NCBI RefSeq assembly: GCF_039872765.1
Contig: NZ_JBDPZC010000007.1
Span: 186,001-250,000 of the forward strand
Source of the DNA: Roseateles_B flavus
Lineage (GTDB): Bacteria > Pseudomonadota > Gammaproteobacteria > Burkholderiales > Burkholderiaceae_C
Direction: 5' to 3'
Length of the DNA stretch: 64,000 bases
Position 1 is the first letter of the stretch. Each line of letters opens with the position of its first letter. The notes below the pieces were generated by a model. That model did no database searches. It was not told the DNA's origin and saw nothing but the letters and a program-made list of their open reading frames with translations. Positions 1-9,143 of the stretch are shown here, piece by piece. Made by a program: the position numbers and the translations under genes.

Positions 1-264
1 GCCTTCGTGGTGCTGAAGCGCCCACGTCCCACGGGCGAGGAAGCCAAGAAGATCGCCAACGAGCTGCGCAACTGGGTGGCCAAGGAGATCGGCCCCATCG
101 CCAAGCCCAAGGACATCCGCTTCGGCGACAACCTCCCCAAGACCCGCTCCGGCAAGATCATGCGCCGCCTGCTGCGTTCCGTCGCCAAGGGCGAGGCTGT
201 CACGCAGGACACCAGCACGCTGGAGAACCCGGCCATCCTGGAGCAGCTGGCGCAGACCAACTGA
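1..264 (+). CDS. acs: Acetyl-CoA synthetase, C-terminal fragment
   Basis: This is the last 87 codons of an AMP-forming acetyl-CoA synthetase that begins before the window. The enzyme activates acetate to acetyl-CoA through an acetyl-adenylate. The fragment carries the family's C-terminal signature PKTRSGKIMRR (codons about 46-56), whose second lysine is the catalytic and regulatory acetylation site known in Acs. The preceding GPIAKPKDIRF stretch also fits Acs. The reading frame is open from base 1 and ends in TGA at 262-264. A good intrinsic terminator follows at once, so acs is the last gene of its transcript. Assignment to Acs rather than propionyl-CoA synthetase rests on the C-terminal segment only. 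Confidence 0.93.
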   Translation, partial: AFVVLKRPRPTGEEAKKIANELRNWVAKEIGPIAKPKDIRFGDNLPKTRSGKIMRRLLRSVAKGEAVTQDTSTLENPAILEQLAQTN

Positions 265-285
265 GTGCCGCGCTGCTGCATCCCC

Positions 286-311
286 AAGGCCCGCGGTTGC
301 GGGCCTTTTTC
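286..311 (+). terminator. Intrinsic terminator of acs
   Basis: A GC-rich stem AAGGCCCGC / GCGGGCCTT with a four-base loop is followed by a run of five T. It lies 22 bases after the acs stop codon. Confidence 0.85.
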
Positions 312-380
312 ATGGGCATGTGATGGGCTGGTGCTTGGTGCCGGGGGGGAGGGGCGGGGAGTAATGCGAAGGTCGGCGCG

Positions 381-620
381 GCCCGGCCTCAGCCCCGCCC
401 GCGCCCGGGCTTCATGTGGGGGAGCCGGCCCTGCAGGCCGGCTCCCCTGCCGTGCTCGGGGTGCGGAGCGGGCGCGTAACTCGCTTCATTCGCTGCGCTC
501 ATTGCGCTCGGACAGACGCGCCCAGTCAGATGACAAAGCGCGCTGCGCGCGCCGCTCCCCACCCCTGCGCTCCTCGGCACCCCACAAGGCGCCCAGCCAC
601 GGGCGGGGCTGAGGCCGGGC
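381..620. repeat. Perfect 21-bp inverted repeat enclosing a palindrome
   Basis: Bases 381-401 and 600-620 are perfect reverse complements (core GCCCGGCCTCAGCCCCGCCC), about 198 bp apart. Inside lies a second palindrome, GGAGCCGGCC / GGCCGGCTCC, at 421-430 and 436-445. The enclosed DNA has no convincing gene. It forms the left half of the 828-bp non-coding stretch between acs and the cytochrome gene. Ends of a decayed small mobile element, or a large cruciform, are possible; no transposase is visible. Confidence 0.6.
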
Positions 621-670
621 GGGGCACCGAGCACGGCGTTGAACCTCGAAGCACCTGCCGCAACGATGAT

Positions 671-1004
671 AGAAAAGGCCCGCTGCACAGCAGCCGGGCA
701 TCTACGCCAAGCACCGAGGACCCCAAGCGCTCCCCGCAAAAAAAGAAACGGCCCGCTGCACAGCAGCCGGGCCCCGAGGCCCTGCACCCCCGCTGCCATA
801 CGCTCATTCGCTGCAAAAAAAGAAAAGGCCCGCTGCACAGCAGCCGGGTATCTACGCAATGCACCGAGGACCCCAAGCGCTCCCCGCAAAAAAAGAAAAG
901 GCCCGCTGCACAGCAGCCGGGCCCGGAGGCCCTGCACCCCCGCTGCCATACGCTCATTCGCTGCAAAAAAAGAAAAGGCCCGCTGCACAGCAGCCGGGCC
1001 TTTT
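671..1004 (-). repeat. Tandem array of five terminator-like hairpins (150-bp period)
   Basis: Five copies of a hairpin with core GGCCCGCTGCACAGCAGCC start at 671, 744, 821, 894 and 971. Two alternating spacers (73 and 77 bp) give an exact 150-bp higher-order period, A-B-A-B-A. Copies two to five are preceded on the plus strand by A7GA3-4, which on the minus strand reads as a T-rich tract directly after the hairpin. Each is therefore shaped like a Rho-independent terminator for minus-strand transcription, i.e. for the cytochrome gene at 1093-1398. The last copy (973-1004) is symmetrical (AAAAGGCCCG / CGGGCCTTTT) and could act in both directions. No reading frame in the array looks protein-coding. 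Confidence 0.75.
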
Positions 1005-1092
1005 CGCACCGCACGCGGCTCGCTGATCCGGCTCCGCCGGTCAGCCGAGCCGGCCCCCCTGGGGGGGCGCGCGAAGCGCGTAGGGGGGGGGG

Positions 1093-1398
1093 TCACTTGA
1101 TGCTAAGAACCCACTTGGCCAAGGTCTCGGCCTCGGCAGGCGTCACGGCATTGGCGGGCATGGGCACGGGGCCCCACACGCCGGAGCCGCCCTTGATGAT
1201 CTTCTCGGACAGCTTCTTCACGGCGTCCTTGTCCTTGGCGTACTTGGCGGCCACTTCCTTGTAGGCGGGGCCCACGATCTTCTTGTCCACGGAGTGGCAG
1301 GTCATGCAGTTCTTCTTCTGGGCCAGCTCCTGGTTGGCAAAGGCGGGAGCAGCGAAGACGGCGGCCAGGGCAGCGACGGCGATCAGCTTGGACTTCAT
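1093..1398 (-). CDS. Exported class I cytochrome c (c551/c552-like)
   Basis: A 101-residue precursor of a small periplasmic electron carrier. It has a signal peptide ending near AFA-N (residues about 1-21) and a single haem-attachment motif CMTCH just after it. The likely axial methionine is in the GPVPMPAN segment near the C-terminus. Length and spacing fit cytochrome c551/c552, which passes electrons to terminal or nitrite reductases or to a peroxidase; the partner cannot be told here. The start at 1398 is chosen because AGAGGA lies just upstream and the signal peptide begins there; an in-frame codon six residues earlier is less likely. The gene is followed by the five-hairpin array. Confidence 0.9.
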   Translation of the reverse strand: MKSKLIAVAALAAVFAAPAFANQELAQKKNCMTCHSVDKKIVGPAYKEVAAKYAKDKDAVKKLSEKIIKGGSGVWGPVPMPANAVTPAEAETLAKWVLSIK

Positions 1399-1573
1399 GG
1401 GTTCCTCTCGAAACAAGCGTCAGGGATTGGGGGCATGGTCCGGCGCTCAAACTGCTCTACAGTGGGAGCCGGAACCGGCGCAAGCGATTCTACGGGGCGT
1501 CGTCCCACACGGCAGGTGTGCACTTCTTGTGTGGGGTCAAAGACAAAGAACGAAAAAAGAAAGGAATCCGACC

Positions 1574-1819
1574 ATGTGGTTTGTGGGTCTGGGTGTGTTG
1601 CTGATCCTGATGAAGGTCGGCGATGTCGGCTTTGTGGCCGGCTGGAGCTGGATTGCCGTGCTGAGCCCCTTCGCGCTCGCGGTGGTCTGGTGGGTCTGGG
1701 CGGATGGCAGTGGCTACACGCAGCGCAAGGCCATGGAGCAGCTGGAAGAGCGCCAGGCCAAGCGCCGCCAGCGCGCGCTGGAAGCCCTGGGCCGTGACAA
1801 GCCCGGCCAGCGGCGCTGA
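1574..1819 (+). CDS. Small Trp-rich membrane protein
   Basis: An 81-residue protein beginning MWFVGLG. Two hydrophobic segments (about residues 2-20 and 22-42), rich in tryptophan, are followed by a highly charged Arg/Lys/Glu tail that is probably helical. This matches the small Trp-rich protein family (TIGR04438) found in Betaproteobacteria, whose function is unknown. The gene is divergent from the cytochrome gene. An A/G-rich stretch (AAAGAAAGGAA) just before the ATG at 1574 can serve as ribosome binding site. The protein is probably an inner-membrane protein with a cytoplasmic C-terminus. Confidence 0.8.
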   Translation: MWFVGLGVLLILMKVGDVGFVAGWSWIAVLSPFALAVVWWVWADGSGYTQRKAMEQLEERQAKRRQRALEALGRDKPGQRR

Positions 1820-1951
1820 GCTGGACTCGAGCATCGCCCGCAGCTCGCGGCTGCGCATCCGCAGACGCCCCGGGGCATTGGCAGACAGCAGCGGGGCGTT
1901 GAGCCGCCACGCAGGCGCCCGCATCCCGTCCGCGGCAATGTAAAGATGAAG

Positions 1952-1990
1952 AAAAAGGCCCTGCCGGCATCGCGCCGTCAGGGCCTTTGT
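1952..1990. terminator. Bidirectional terminator between the Trp-rich gene and ilvD
   Basis: AAAGGCCCTG (from 1954) pairs with CAGGGCCTTT (to 1988) around a 15-base loop. A-rich flank on one side and T-rich flank on the other let it serve both convergent genes. Confidence 0.75.
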
Positions 1991-2010
1991 GCTGGCAGGC
2001 GGGGCCTTGA

Positions 2011-3690
<1,680 letters not shown>

Positions 3691-3730
3691 GGGGAGGTCT
3701 CCGTTGAGGGGGAAGGCCGCCGGGGCGACC

Positions 3731-3766
3731 GATGCTGGCGCCAGTATCGGCAGGGAGCGATATCGT
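3731..3766. promoter_or_regulatory. Candidate LysR operator in the ilvD/lysR intergenic region
   Basis: GATGCTGGCGCCAGTATC (3731-3748) is an 18-bp near-perfect palindrome with one mismatched pair. A second short palindrome, CGATATCG, follows within 3757-3766. Both lie between the divergent starts of ilvD (3690) and the LysR gene (3811), where LysR-type proteins usually bind. No footprint or consensus is available to confirm. Confidence 0.4.
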
Positions 3767-3810
3767 GTCCAATATATATCCAGCCATCGAATGATTTGCA
3801 GGATGTATCA

Positions 3811-4704
3811 ATGACCGACCTCCGTACCTGGCGCCAGTTCTGCGTGCTGGCCCGCGAGCTGCACTTCGGCCGGGCCGCCCAGCGCCTGCACATGACCCAG
3901 CCGCCCCTGAGCCTGGCCATGCAGAAGCTGGAGCAGGCCCTGGGTGTGACGCTGTTCGAGCGCAGCCGCCGCAGCGTGCGGCTCAGCGCGGCGGGCGCGG
4001 CCCTGTTGCCGCAGGCCGAGGCGCTGCTGGCCCAGGCGGAGGCCCTGCCGGCGGTGGCACGCTCGGCGGCCGCAGGCATCAGCGGCCGGCTGCGCCTGGG
4101 CTTTGTCTCGACGGTGGGCTACGGCGAAATGCCGCAATGGCTGCGCCAGTTCCGCGAGCGCTTCCCGGAGGTCGCCCTGCAGCTGCGCGAGGCCACGCTG
4201 GACGTGCAGCTGGAGGCTTTCGACCGGGACGAGCTGGACGCCGGCTTCGTGATCCACGCGCCAGACGCCGAACCTGCAGGCTTTGAGACCCTGCGTCTGT
4301 CCGAGGAGCCCATGGTGCTGGCGCATGCCGAGGGCGTGGGCGCAGCATCGCCCAAGGCCTTGCTCGATGCGCCGCTGATCATCTTCCCGCGCGAGATCGC
4401 GCCCTCGCTGCATGACGCGGTGCTGGCTTTCTACGCGACCCAGGGGCGGCGCGTCGCCATTGCCCAGGAGGCCATCCAGATGCAGACCATCGTCAACCTG
4501 GTGTCCTCTGGCATGGGCGTGGCCTGGGTGCCGCGCTCGGTGATGGCCCTGCAGCGCGCGGGCGTCAGCTACCGCGCGCTGCGCATGCCGGGCCTGCCGC
4601 GCTGCGAGACGCGGCTGATCTGGCGGGCGCCGGCCGCGCCCGTGGTGGACGGCTTCGTGGCCCATGTGCGGCAGGCGCTGCGGGGAAGTCCCGAGGGGAA
4701 ATAG
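3811..4704 (+). CDS. LysR-family transcriptional regulator
   Basis: A 297-residue LysR-type regulator. The N-terminal winged helix-turn-helix spans about residues 1-60 (FGRAAQRLHMTQPPLSLAMQKLE). A linker helix and a two-lobed effector-binding domain follow (from about residue 88, GRLRLGFVSTVGYG). Length and layout are standard. The gene is divergent from ilvD, so local control of ilvD, possibly with a branched-chain intermediate as ligand, is a reasonable guess. The C-terminal region is also like regulators of aromatic catabolism, so the ligand is open. ATG at 3811 starts at the first residues conserved in the family. Confidence 0.9.
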   Translation: MTDLRTWRQFCVLARELHFGRAAQRLHMTQPPLSLAMQKLEQALGVTLFERSRRSVRLSAAGAALLPQAEALLAQAEALPAVARSAAAGISGRLRLGFVSTVGYGEMPQWLRQFRERFPEVALQLREATLDVQLEAFDRDELDAGFVIHAPDAEPAGFETLRLSEEPMVLAHAEGVGAASPKALLDAPLIIFPREIAPSLHDAVLAFYATQGRRVAIAQEAIQMQTIVNLVSSGMGVAWVPRSVMALQRAGVSYRALRMPGLPRCETRLIWRAPAAPVVDGFVAHVRQALRGSPEGK

Positions 4705-4865
4705 CTGGAAGTCATGGCCGCATGCAACGCAGAATGCGCGGCCGGCCTGGCAATGCCTGACTGACGTGCGGCAGGCGCCCCACTGCAGGCTGCGCCATCC
4801 ACGGGCAGTCAACGGCCGGGCCTGGCCTCCGTTGAACGCCGACGATCCAAGAGAGGAGATGCTCC

Positions 4866-5861
4866 ATGCCCCGCCACGTTCTGCGCCCCCTGCTGCTGGC
4901 CGTCCTGCTGAGTGCAGGGCTGGCCCAGGCCGCGACCTTCAAGGATCCTGCCCTGCAGCAGGCCCTGGACGCTGACCACGACGAAGAGCTGCTGTCCCTG
5001 GCCCGCGCCCGTCTCAAGTCGGACGCCAACGACGCCCAGGGCCTGGCCGCCACGGCCCTGCTGGGCCTGCAGGATGGCGACAGCACCCGCCTCGAGGCCC
5101 ATGCCAAGGCCCTGCAGCAGTGCGTGGAGCGGCAGCCCCGCGAGTTCGTGTGCCACTTCGTGCTGGGCCAGGTGCTGGGCAGCCAGGCCATGTCCGGCGG
5201 CATGATGAAGGCCATGACGCTCACCGGGCGCATCAAGGAATCCTTCCAGAAGGCCCTGGAGCTGGAGCCCCAGTCCTTCGAGGCCCGCGAGGCCCTGCAG
5301 CAGTTCTACCTGATGGCCCCGGGTATCGCGGGGGGCTCGACCACCAAGGCCCGCGCCCTGATCGACGAGATCCAGGACAGCCAGCCGGCCCAGGCCCATC
5401 TGTTGCGCGCCCGTCTGCTGGCCACCGACGGCGACACGGCCGGCGCCGAGCGCGAGCTCAAGGCCTACAAGCCGGGCAGGGAGGTCGCGGCCAACAAGGC
5501 CTGGGTGCAGGGCTGGGCCGGCCTGGGCCTGAGCTATCTGCAGGACAAGCAGCTGCCCAAGGCTCGCGCCTGGTTCGAGCAGCTGATCAAGGAGCAGCCC
5601 CAGGCCGCGCTGGGCCCCTTCGGTCTGGCCCGGGTGGCGGCGGCGGAGCAGCGCTGGGAGGAGTCGGCCCGCGCCTTCGAGCAGTCCCGCACGCTGGAAG
5701 GGGCGCGCAACCTGCCCATCGACTACCGCCTGGGCCTGATGCTGCAGGCCAAGGGCGACAAGGCACAGGCCAAGGCCGCGCTGGAACGCTATCTGGCCGG
5801 CAGGACGCCCAGCAAGCGCCTGGCCGAGGACGCCCGCAAGCGCCTGGCCGAGCTCGGCTGA
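4866..5861 (+). CDS. Exported TPR-repeat protein (paralogue 1)
   Basis: A 331-residue protein with a cleavable signal peptide (about residues 1-22, ending LAQA). The rest is alpha-helical with tetratricopeptide-like helical pairs, for example around residues 95-125 and near the C-terminus (LGLMLQAKGDKAQAKAALERYLAG). TPR proteins in the periplasm usually scaffold other proteins; no enzyme motif is visible. GAGAGGAG upstream of ATG 4866 is a good ribosome binding site. The next gene is a clear paralogue with the same block order (ERQP, C-H-V/Y-LG, KAxxLSxRI, LAGGS), so the pair arose by tandem duplication. Confidence 0.8.
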   Translation: MPRHVLRPLLLAVLLSAGLAQAATFKDPALQQALDADHDEELLSLARARLKSDANDAQGLAATALLGLQDGDSTRLEAHAKALQQCVERQPREFVCHFVLGQVLGSQAMSGGMMKAMTLTGRIKESFQKALELEPQSFEAREALQQFYLMAPGIAGGSTTKARALIDEIQDSQPAQAHLLRARLLATDGDTAGAERELKAYKPGREVAANKAWVQGWAGLGLSYLQDKQLPKARAWFEQLIKEQPQAALGPFGLARVAAAEQRWEESARAFEQSRTLEGARNLPIDYRLGLMLQAKGDKAQAKAALERYLAGRTPSKRLAEDARKRLAELG

Positions 5862-5901
5862 TGGGCTGACGGCGACCACGGATACCGCGGCTGGCCTTAG
5901 C

Positions 5902-6960
5902 ATGTCGGCCATGTCGCTGATGTCGCGTTCCGCCTCTTCCATGCCTGCCCTGTTCCGGTCCGTCCTTGCCGGGCTGCTGACGGCCCTGGCCCTGGCTCTG
6001 CCGGGGACCGGTCAGGCCGCCGTGCTGTCGGACCCCACGCTGCAGGCGCTGTTCGCGGCCGGCCAGGCCCTGGAGCTGGAACGCGCGGCGCAGGCGCGCC
6101 TCGGCGCCGATGCGAACGACCTCCAGGGGCAGATGGCCTTGGCGCTCGCGGGACTGGAGTGGGGTCGCCAGGAGGCCCTGGAGCCCTCGCTGCGCCAGAT
6201 GCAGGCCTGCGTCGAGCGCCAGCCAGACTTCGCGCCCTGCCATTACGTGCTCGGTTCGCTGCTGAGCGTGCAGGCCGTGCGCGGCGGGGCGCTGAAGGCC
6301 CTGAGCCTCAGTGCGCGCATCCGCCAGCACCTGCAGCGGGCCTTCGAGCTGGACCCGCGCAGCTATGAGATCCGCAGTGCCCTGGTGCAGTACTACCTCG
6401 CCGTGCCCATGCTGGCCGGCGGCAGTCACAGCAAGGCACGCAGCCTGGAACTGGACTGGCGCAAGGTCAATGCCGAGCAGGCGCGCATGCTGCGCATCTT
6501 CATCGCCCTGGGCGATGAAGACTGGGCCGATGCCGAGCGCGAGCTCAAGGCCCTGCGCACGGGCCCGGACCCGCGCCTGGCCTTCGACGCCCGCGTGGCC
6601 TACGGGCAGCTGGGCCGGCATTTCGTCAAGGACCACCAATGGGACCGCGCCCGCAAGCTCTACGAGCAACTGATGCGGGACCAGCCCCGCCAGGCAAGCG
6701 GCGCCTACCTGATGTCCCGCCTGGCCCAGGACCAGGGCCGTTTCGACGAGGCCATCGACTGGCTCCAGCGCGCGCGCAGGTTGGAGGGGGCGGAGCTGCT
6801 GCCCCTGGACCAGCGCCTGGGCAATGCCTATGAGGGCCTGGGCGACAAGGCGCAGGCGCGAGCCGCCTACGAGCGCTATCTGGGCGGCAGCCGCCTTCAC
6901 CAGCGCAATGAGCAGGAGGTGCGGCGCTCGCTGGCCGCGCTGGACGGTGGGGCGGGCTGA
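5902..6960 (+). CDS. Exported TPR-repeat protein (paralogue 2)
   Basis: A protein of up to 352 residues, paralogous to its upstream neighbour along its whole length. A hydrophobic signal segment ends near GTGQA. Two conserved cysteines (ACVERQP and PCHYVLG) match cysteines at the same places in paralogue 1 and could form a disulfide in the periplasm. Several in-frame ATGs (5902, 5911, 5920, 5941) compete as start. None has a strong ribosome binding site, and 5941 gives the most usual signal peptide. The 40-bp gap to paralogue 1 suggests co-transcription. Function unknown. Confidence 0.75.
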   Translation: MSAMSLMSRSASSMPALFRSVLAGLLTALALALPGTGQAAVLSDPTLQALFAAGQALELERAAQARLGADANDLQGQMALALAGLEWGRQEALEPSLRQMQACVERQPDFAPCHYVLGSLLSVQAVRGGALKALSLSARIRQHLQRAFELDPRSYEIRSALVQYYLAVPMLAGGSHSKARSLELDWRKVNAEQARMLRIFIALGDEDWADAERELKALRTGPDPRLAFDARVAYGQLGRHFVKDHQWDRARKLYEQLMRDQPRQASGAYLMSRLAQDQGRFDEAIDWLQRARRLEGAELLPLDQRLGNAYEGLGDKAQARAAYERYLGGSRLHQRNEQEVRRSLAALDGGAG

Positions 6961-7033
6961 GCGGGGCTGCTCGGGGTAGGGTGGGCCACTATGATGCGCG
7001 CCTGACCAATCCAGGACCCTCGAGGACCTCGCC

Positions 7034-7837
7034 ATGTGGGTGCATCCGCAGTTCGATCCCATCGCCATCCGGCTCGGCCCCCTGGCCGTGCACTGGTACG
7101 GGCTGGCCTATCTGGCCGGCTTCGTCGTCTTCATGCTGCTGGCGCGCTGGCGCATCCGCCAGCCGGGCCTGACGACCCAGCCCTGGACCACACTGCACCT
7201 CGATGACCTGCTGTTCTACGGCGTGCTGGGCGTGGTGCTGGGCGGCCGCCTGGGCTTCGTCTTCTTCTACAAGCCCGAGTACTACCTGGCCAATCCGCTG
7301 GAGATCTTCAAGGTCTGGACGGGCGGCATGGCCTTCCACGGCGGCCTGCTGGGCGTGGCGCTGGCGCTGGCGGTGTTCGCCTGGCGCCGGGGTTGGCGCT
7401 TCTTCGAGGTGACGGACCTGGTCGCGCCCTGCGTGGGCCTCAGCTTCGGCCTGGTGCGCATCGCCAACTTCATCAACGGCGAGCTGTGGGGCCGGCCGGT
7501 GGCCTCCGACGTGCCCTGGGCCATGGTCTTCCCGCAGGCCCCGACGATGGAACCGCGCCATCCCTCCCAGCTCTACCAGGCCTTCGGCGAGGGTGTGCTT
7601 CTCTTCGGCCTGCTGTGGCTCTATGCCCGCAAGCCGCGCCTGACGGGCCAGGTCTCGGGCGTCTTCCTGTTCCTGTATGGGCTGCAGCGCTTCGTGATCG
7701 AGTTCTTCCGCGAGCCGGACGCCTACCTGGGCCTGCAGGCCCTGGGCCTGAGTCGGGGACAATGGCTGTGCCTGCCCATGATCCTGGCCGGCTTGGGCCT
7801 CTGGGCCTGGGCCGGACGGCGCGGCAGCAAGACCTGA
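7034..7837 (+). CDS. lgt: Prolipoprotein diacylglyceryl transferase
   Basis: A 267-residue integral inner-membrane enzyme that moves diacylglycerol from phosphatidylglycerol to the lipobox cysteine of prolipoproteins, the first step of lipoprotein maturation. Family landmarks are present: the N-terminal WVHPQFDPIA, GGRLGFVFFY, the GGMAFHGGLLG loop, and the Lgt signature RIANFINGELWGRP around residue 150. Hydrophobic helices are spread over the whole length, and length is typical. The stop codon TGA lies inside a copy of the dispersed CAAGACCTGACCCC motif, so the last residues SKT come from that motif. dnaQ follows 30 bp downstream. Confidence 0.96.
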   Translation: MWVHPQFDPIAIRLGPLAVHWYGLAYLAGFVVFMLLARWRIRQPGLTTQPWTTLHLDDLLFYGVLGVVLGGRLGFVFFYKPEYYLANPLEIFKVWTGGMAFHGGLLGVALALAVFAWRRGWRFFEVTDLVAPCVGLSFGLVRIANFINGELWGRPVASDVPWAMVFPQAPTMEPRHPSQLYQAFGEGVLLFGLLWLYARKPRLTGQVSGVFLFLYGLQRFVIEFFREPDAYLGLQALGLSRGQWLCLPMILAGLGLWAWAGRRGSKT

Positions 7838-7841
7838 CCCC
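7827..7841 (-). repeat. Dispersed motif copy at the end of lgt
   Basis: GCAAGACCTGACCCC is the reverse complement of the window's recurring GGGGTCAGGTCTTGC motif. It supplies the last codons and the stop codon of lgt. Confidence 0.6.
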
Positions 7842-7867
7842 ACGCCTGACCTCCTGAACTGGCCGCC

Positions 7868-8608
7868 ATGCGACAAATCTTCTTCGACACCGAAACCACC
7901 GGCCTGCGCGCCGAGGCCGGCGACCGCATCATCGAGATCGGCTGCGTGGAGATGGTGAACCGGCAGCTGACCGGCAACAACCTGCACCTCTATCTGAACC
8001 CCGAGCGGGACATCGACGAAGAGGCCGTGCGCATCCACGGCCTGACGGTCGAGTTCCTCGCTGACAAGCCCAAGTTCGCCGAGGTGGTGGACCAGATCGT
8101 CGAGTTCCTCAGCGGCGCCGAGCTGGTTATCCACAACGCGGCCTTCGACATCGGCTTCATGAACGCCGAGCTCAAGCGCCTGGGCCGGCCCCTGGTGACG
8201 GACTTCGTCGGCGGCGTGCGGGACACCCTGCTGATGGCCCGGGACATGTTCCCCGGCAAGGCCAACTCCCTGGACGCGTTGTGCAAGCGCCTGGAGGTGG
8301 ACAACTCCAACCGGACCTTCCACGGCGCCTTGCTGGACTCCGAGCTGCTGGCCGAGGTCTACATCCGCCTGACCCGCGGCCAGGACGCGCTGCTGATGGA
8401 CGACCACGGCAGTGCCAGCGGGCAGGAGGGCGGGGACACCCGTGTGGCCCAGGTGGACTTCAGCCGCTTCGTGCTGCCCGTCCTGCAGGCGACGCCCGAG
8501 GAGCTGGAGGCGCACGAGAAGGTGCTGGCCGAGCTGGACAAGGCCAGCGGCGGCAAGCGTGTCTGGCAGACGGCGGAGCCCAGGGGCGAGGGCGCACCGG
8601 CGGCGTGA
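7868..8608 (+). CDS. dnaQ: DNA polymerase III epsilon subunit (3'-5' proofreading exonuclease)
   Basis: A 246-residue DEDDh exonuclease that proofreads replication as part of the Pol III core. Exo I is FFDTETTGL (catalytic D and E about residues 6-8). Exo II lies in HNAAFDIGFMNAEL, and Exo III in HGALLDSELLAEVY with the catalytic His and Asp. The C-terminal 70 residues should hold the clamp- and alpha-binding tail; a possible clamp motif is QVDFSRF. Length is close to E. coli DnaQ (243). It follows lgt closely and is probably co-transcribed with it. Confidence 0.95.
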   Translation: MRQIFFDTETTGLRAEAGDRIIEIGCVEMVNRQLTGNNLHLYLNPERDIDEEAVRIHGLTVEFLADKPKFAEVVDQIVEFLSGAELVIHNAAFDIGFMNAELKRLGRPLVTDFVGGVRDTLLMARDMFPGKANSLDALCKRLEVDNSNRTFHGALLDSELLAEVYIRLTRGQDALLMDDHGSASGQEGGDTRVAQVDFSRFVLPVLQATPEELEAHEKVLAELDKASGGKRVWQTAEPRGEGAPAA

Positions 8609-8680
8609 CGCGGGCGGTCTGCATCGGATGGCCTCAGTCGGGCGGCCTTCAGCGGAATTCCAAGTTTTTCAGCAAATTTC

Positions 8681-8709
8681 TGTGCAGACCGAAAAACTCG
8701 TGGCATAAT
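8681..8709 (+). promoter_or_regulatory. Possible promoter of the tRNA-Val genes
   Basis: CATAAT (8704-8709) resembles a -10 box. A weak TGTGCA (8681-8686) lies 17 bp upstream, preceded by an AT-rich stretch that is unusual here. It is the only promoter-like sequence between dnaQ and the first tRNA. The call is tentative. Confidence 0.3.
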
Positions 8710-8815
8710 CGTGGGCTTCCCGGTTAACGAACTTTGTTGATGCGGTGCTTCCAGAAAAGGCAGCAAAGGCAACAACAGGGTTTGACTGGCAGCGACGCCA
8801 GCAGACAGATTGATC

Positions 8816-8890
8816 GGGCGGTTAGCTCAGCGGTAGAGCACTGCCTTCACACGGCAGGGGTCGCAGGTTCGAACCCTGCACCGCCCACCA
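8816..8890 (+). tRNA. tRNA-Val (CAC), copy 1
   Basis: A full cloverleaf: acceptor GGGCGGT / ACCGCCC, D-loop TTAGCTCAGCGGTAGAGC, anticodon stem CTGCC/GGCAG with loop TTCACAC (anticodon CAC, reading GUG), and T-arm GCAGGTTCGAACCCTGC. The CCA end is encoded. It is identical to copy 2. Confidence 0.97.
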
Positions 8891-9006
8891 GAACAAGCGG
8901 TCGGGCCAGCAGCTTCAGGCGGTTGGCGACGGCAGCAACAGCTCCGGCGATCGCATCGGAGCGCTCTGGAAGATCTGTCCCACGTCGCCGCAGTCGCATG
9001 CATACC

Positions 9007-9081
9007 GGGCGGTTAGCTCAGCGGTAGAGCACTGCCTTCACACGGCAGGGGTCGCAGGTTCGAACCCTGCACCGCCCACCA
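9007..9081 (+). tRNA. tRNA-Val (CAC), copy 2
   Basis: Identical in all 75 bases, including encoded CCA, to the copy 191 bp upstream. The 116-bp spacer between the two holds no gene. A strong terminator follows 6 bases after this copy, so the pair probably forms one transcript. Confidence 0.97.
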
Positions 9082-9087
9082 AGATCA

Positions 9088-9124
9088 CCCCGCAAGTCAC
9101 CTGGCTTGCGGGGTTTTGTTTTTT
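9088..9124 (+). terminator. Terminator of the tRNA-Val pair
   Basis: CCCCGCAAG pairs with CTTGCGGGG around an 8-base loop, followed by TTTTGTTTTTT. This is a textbook intrinsic terminator. Confidence 0.93.
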
Positions 9125-9143
9125 GGCATGCTCCGACCCTGCA

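Noticed and set aside
671..1004. CRISPR array
   Set aside because: The repeats are spaced by two alternating repeated sequences, not unique spacers, and no cas genes occur.
9123..9143. TTG start of the NUDIX gene
   Set aside because: It lies in the T-run of the tRNA terminator; ATG 9144 is a better start.
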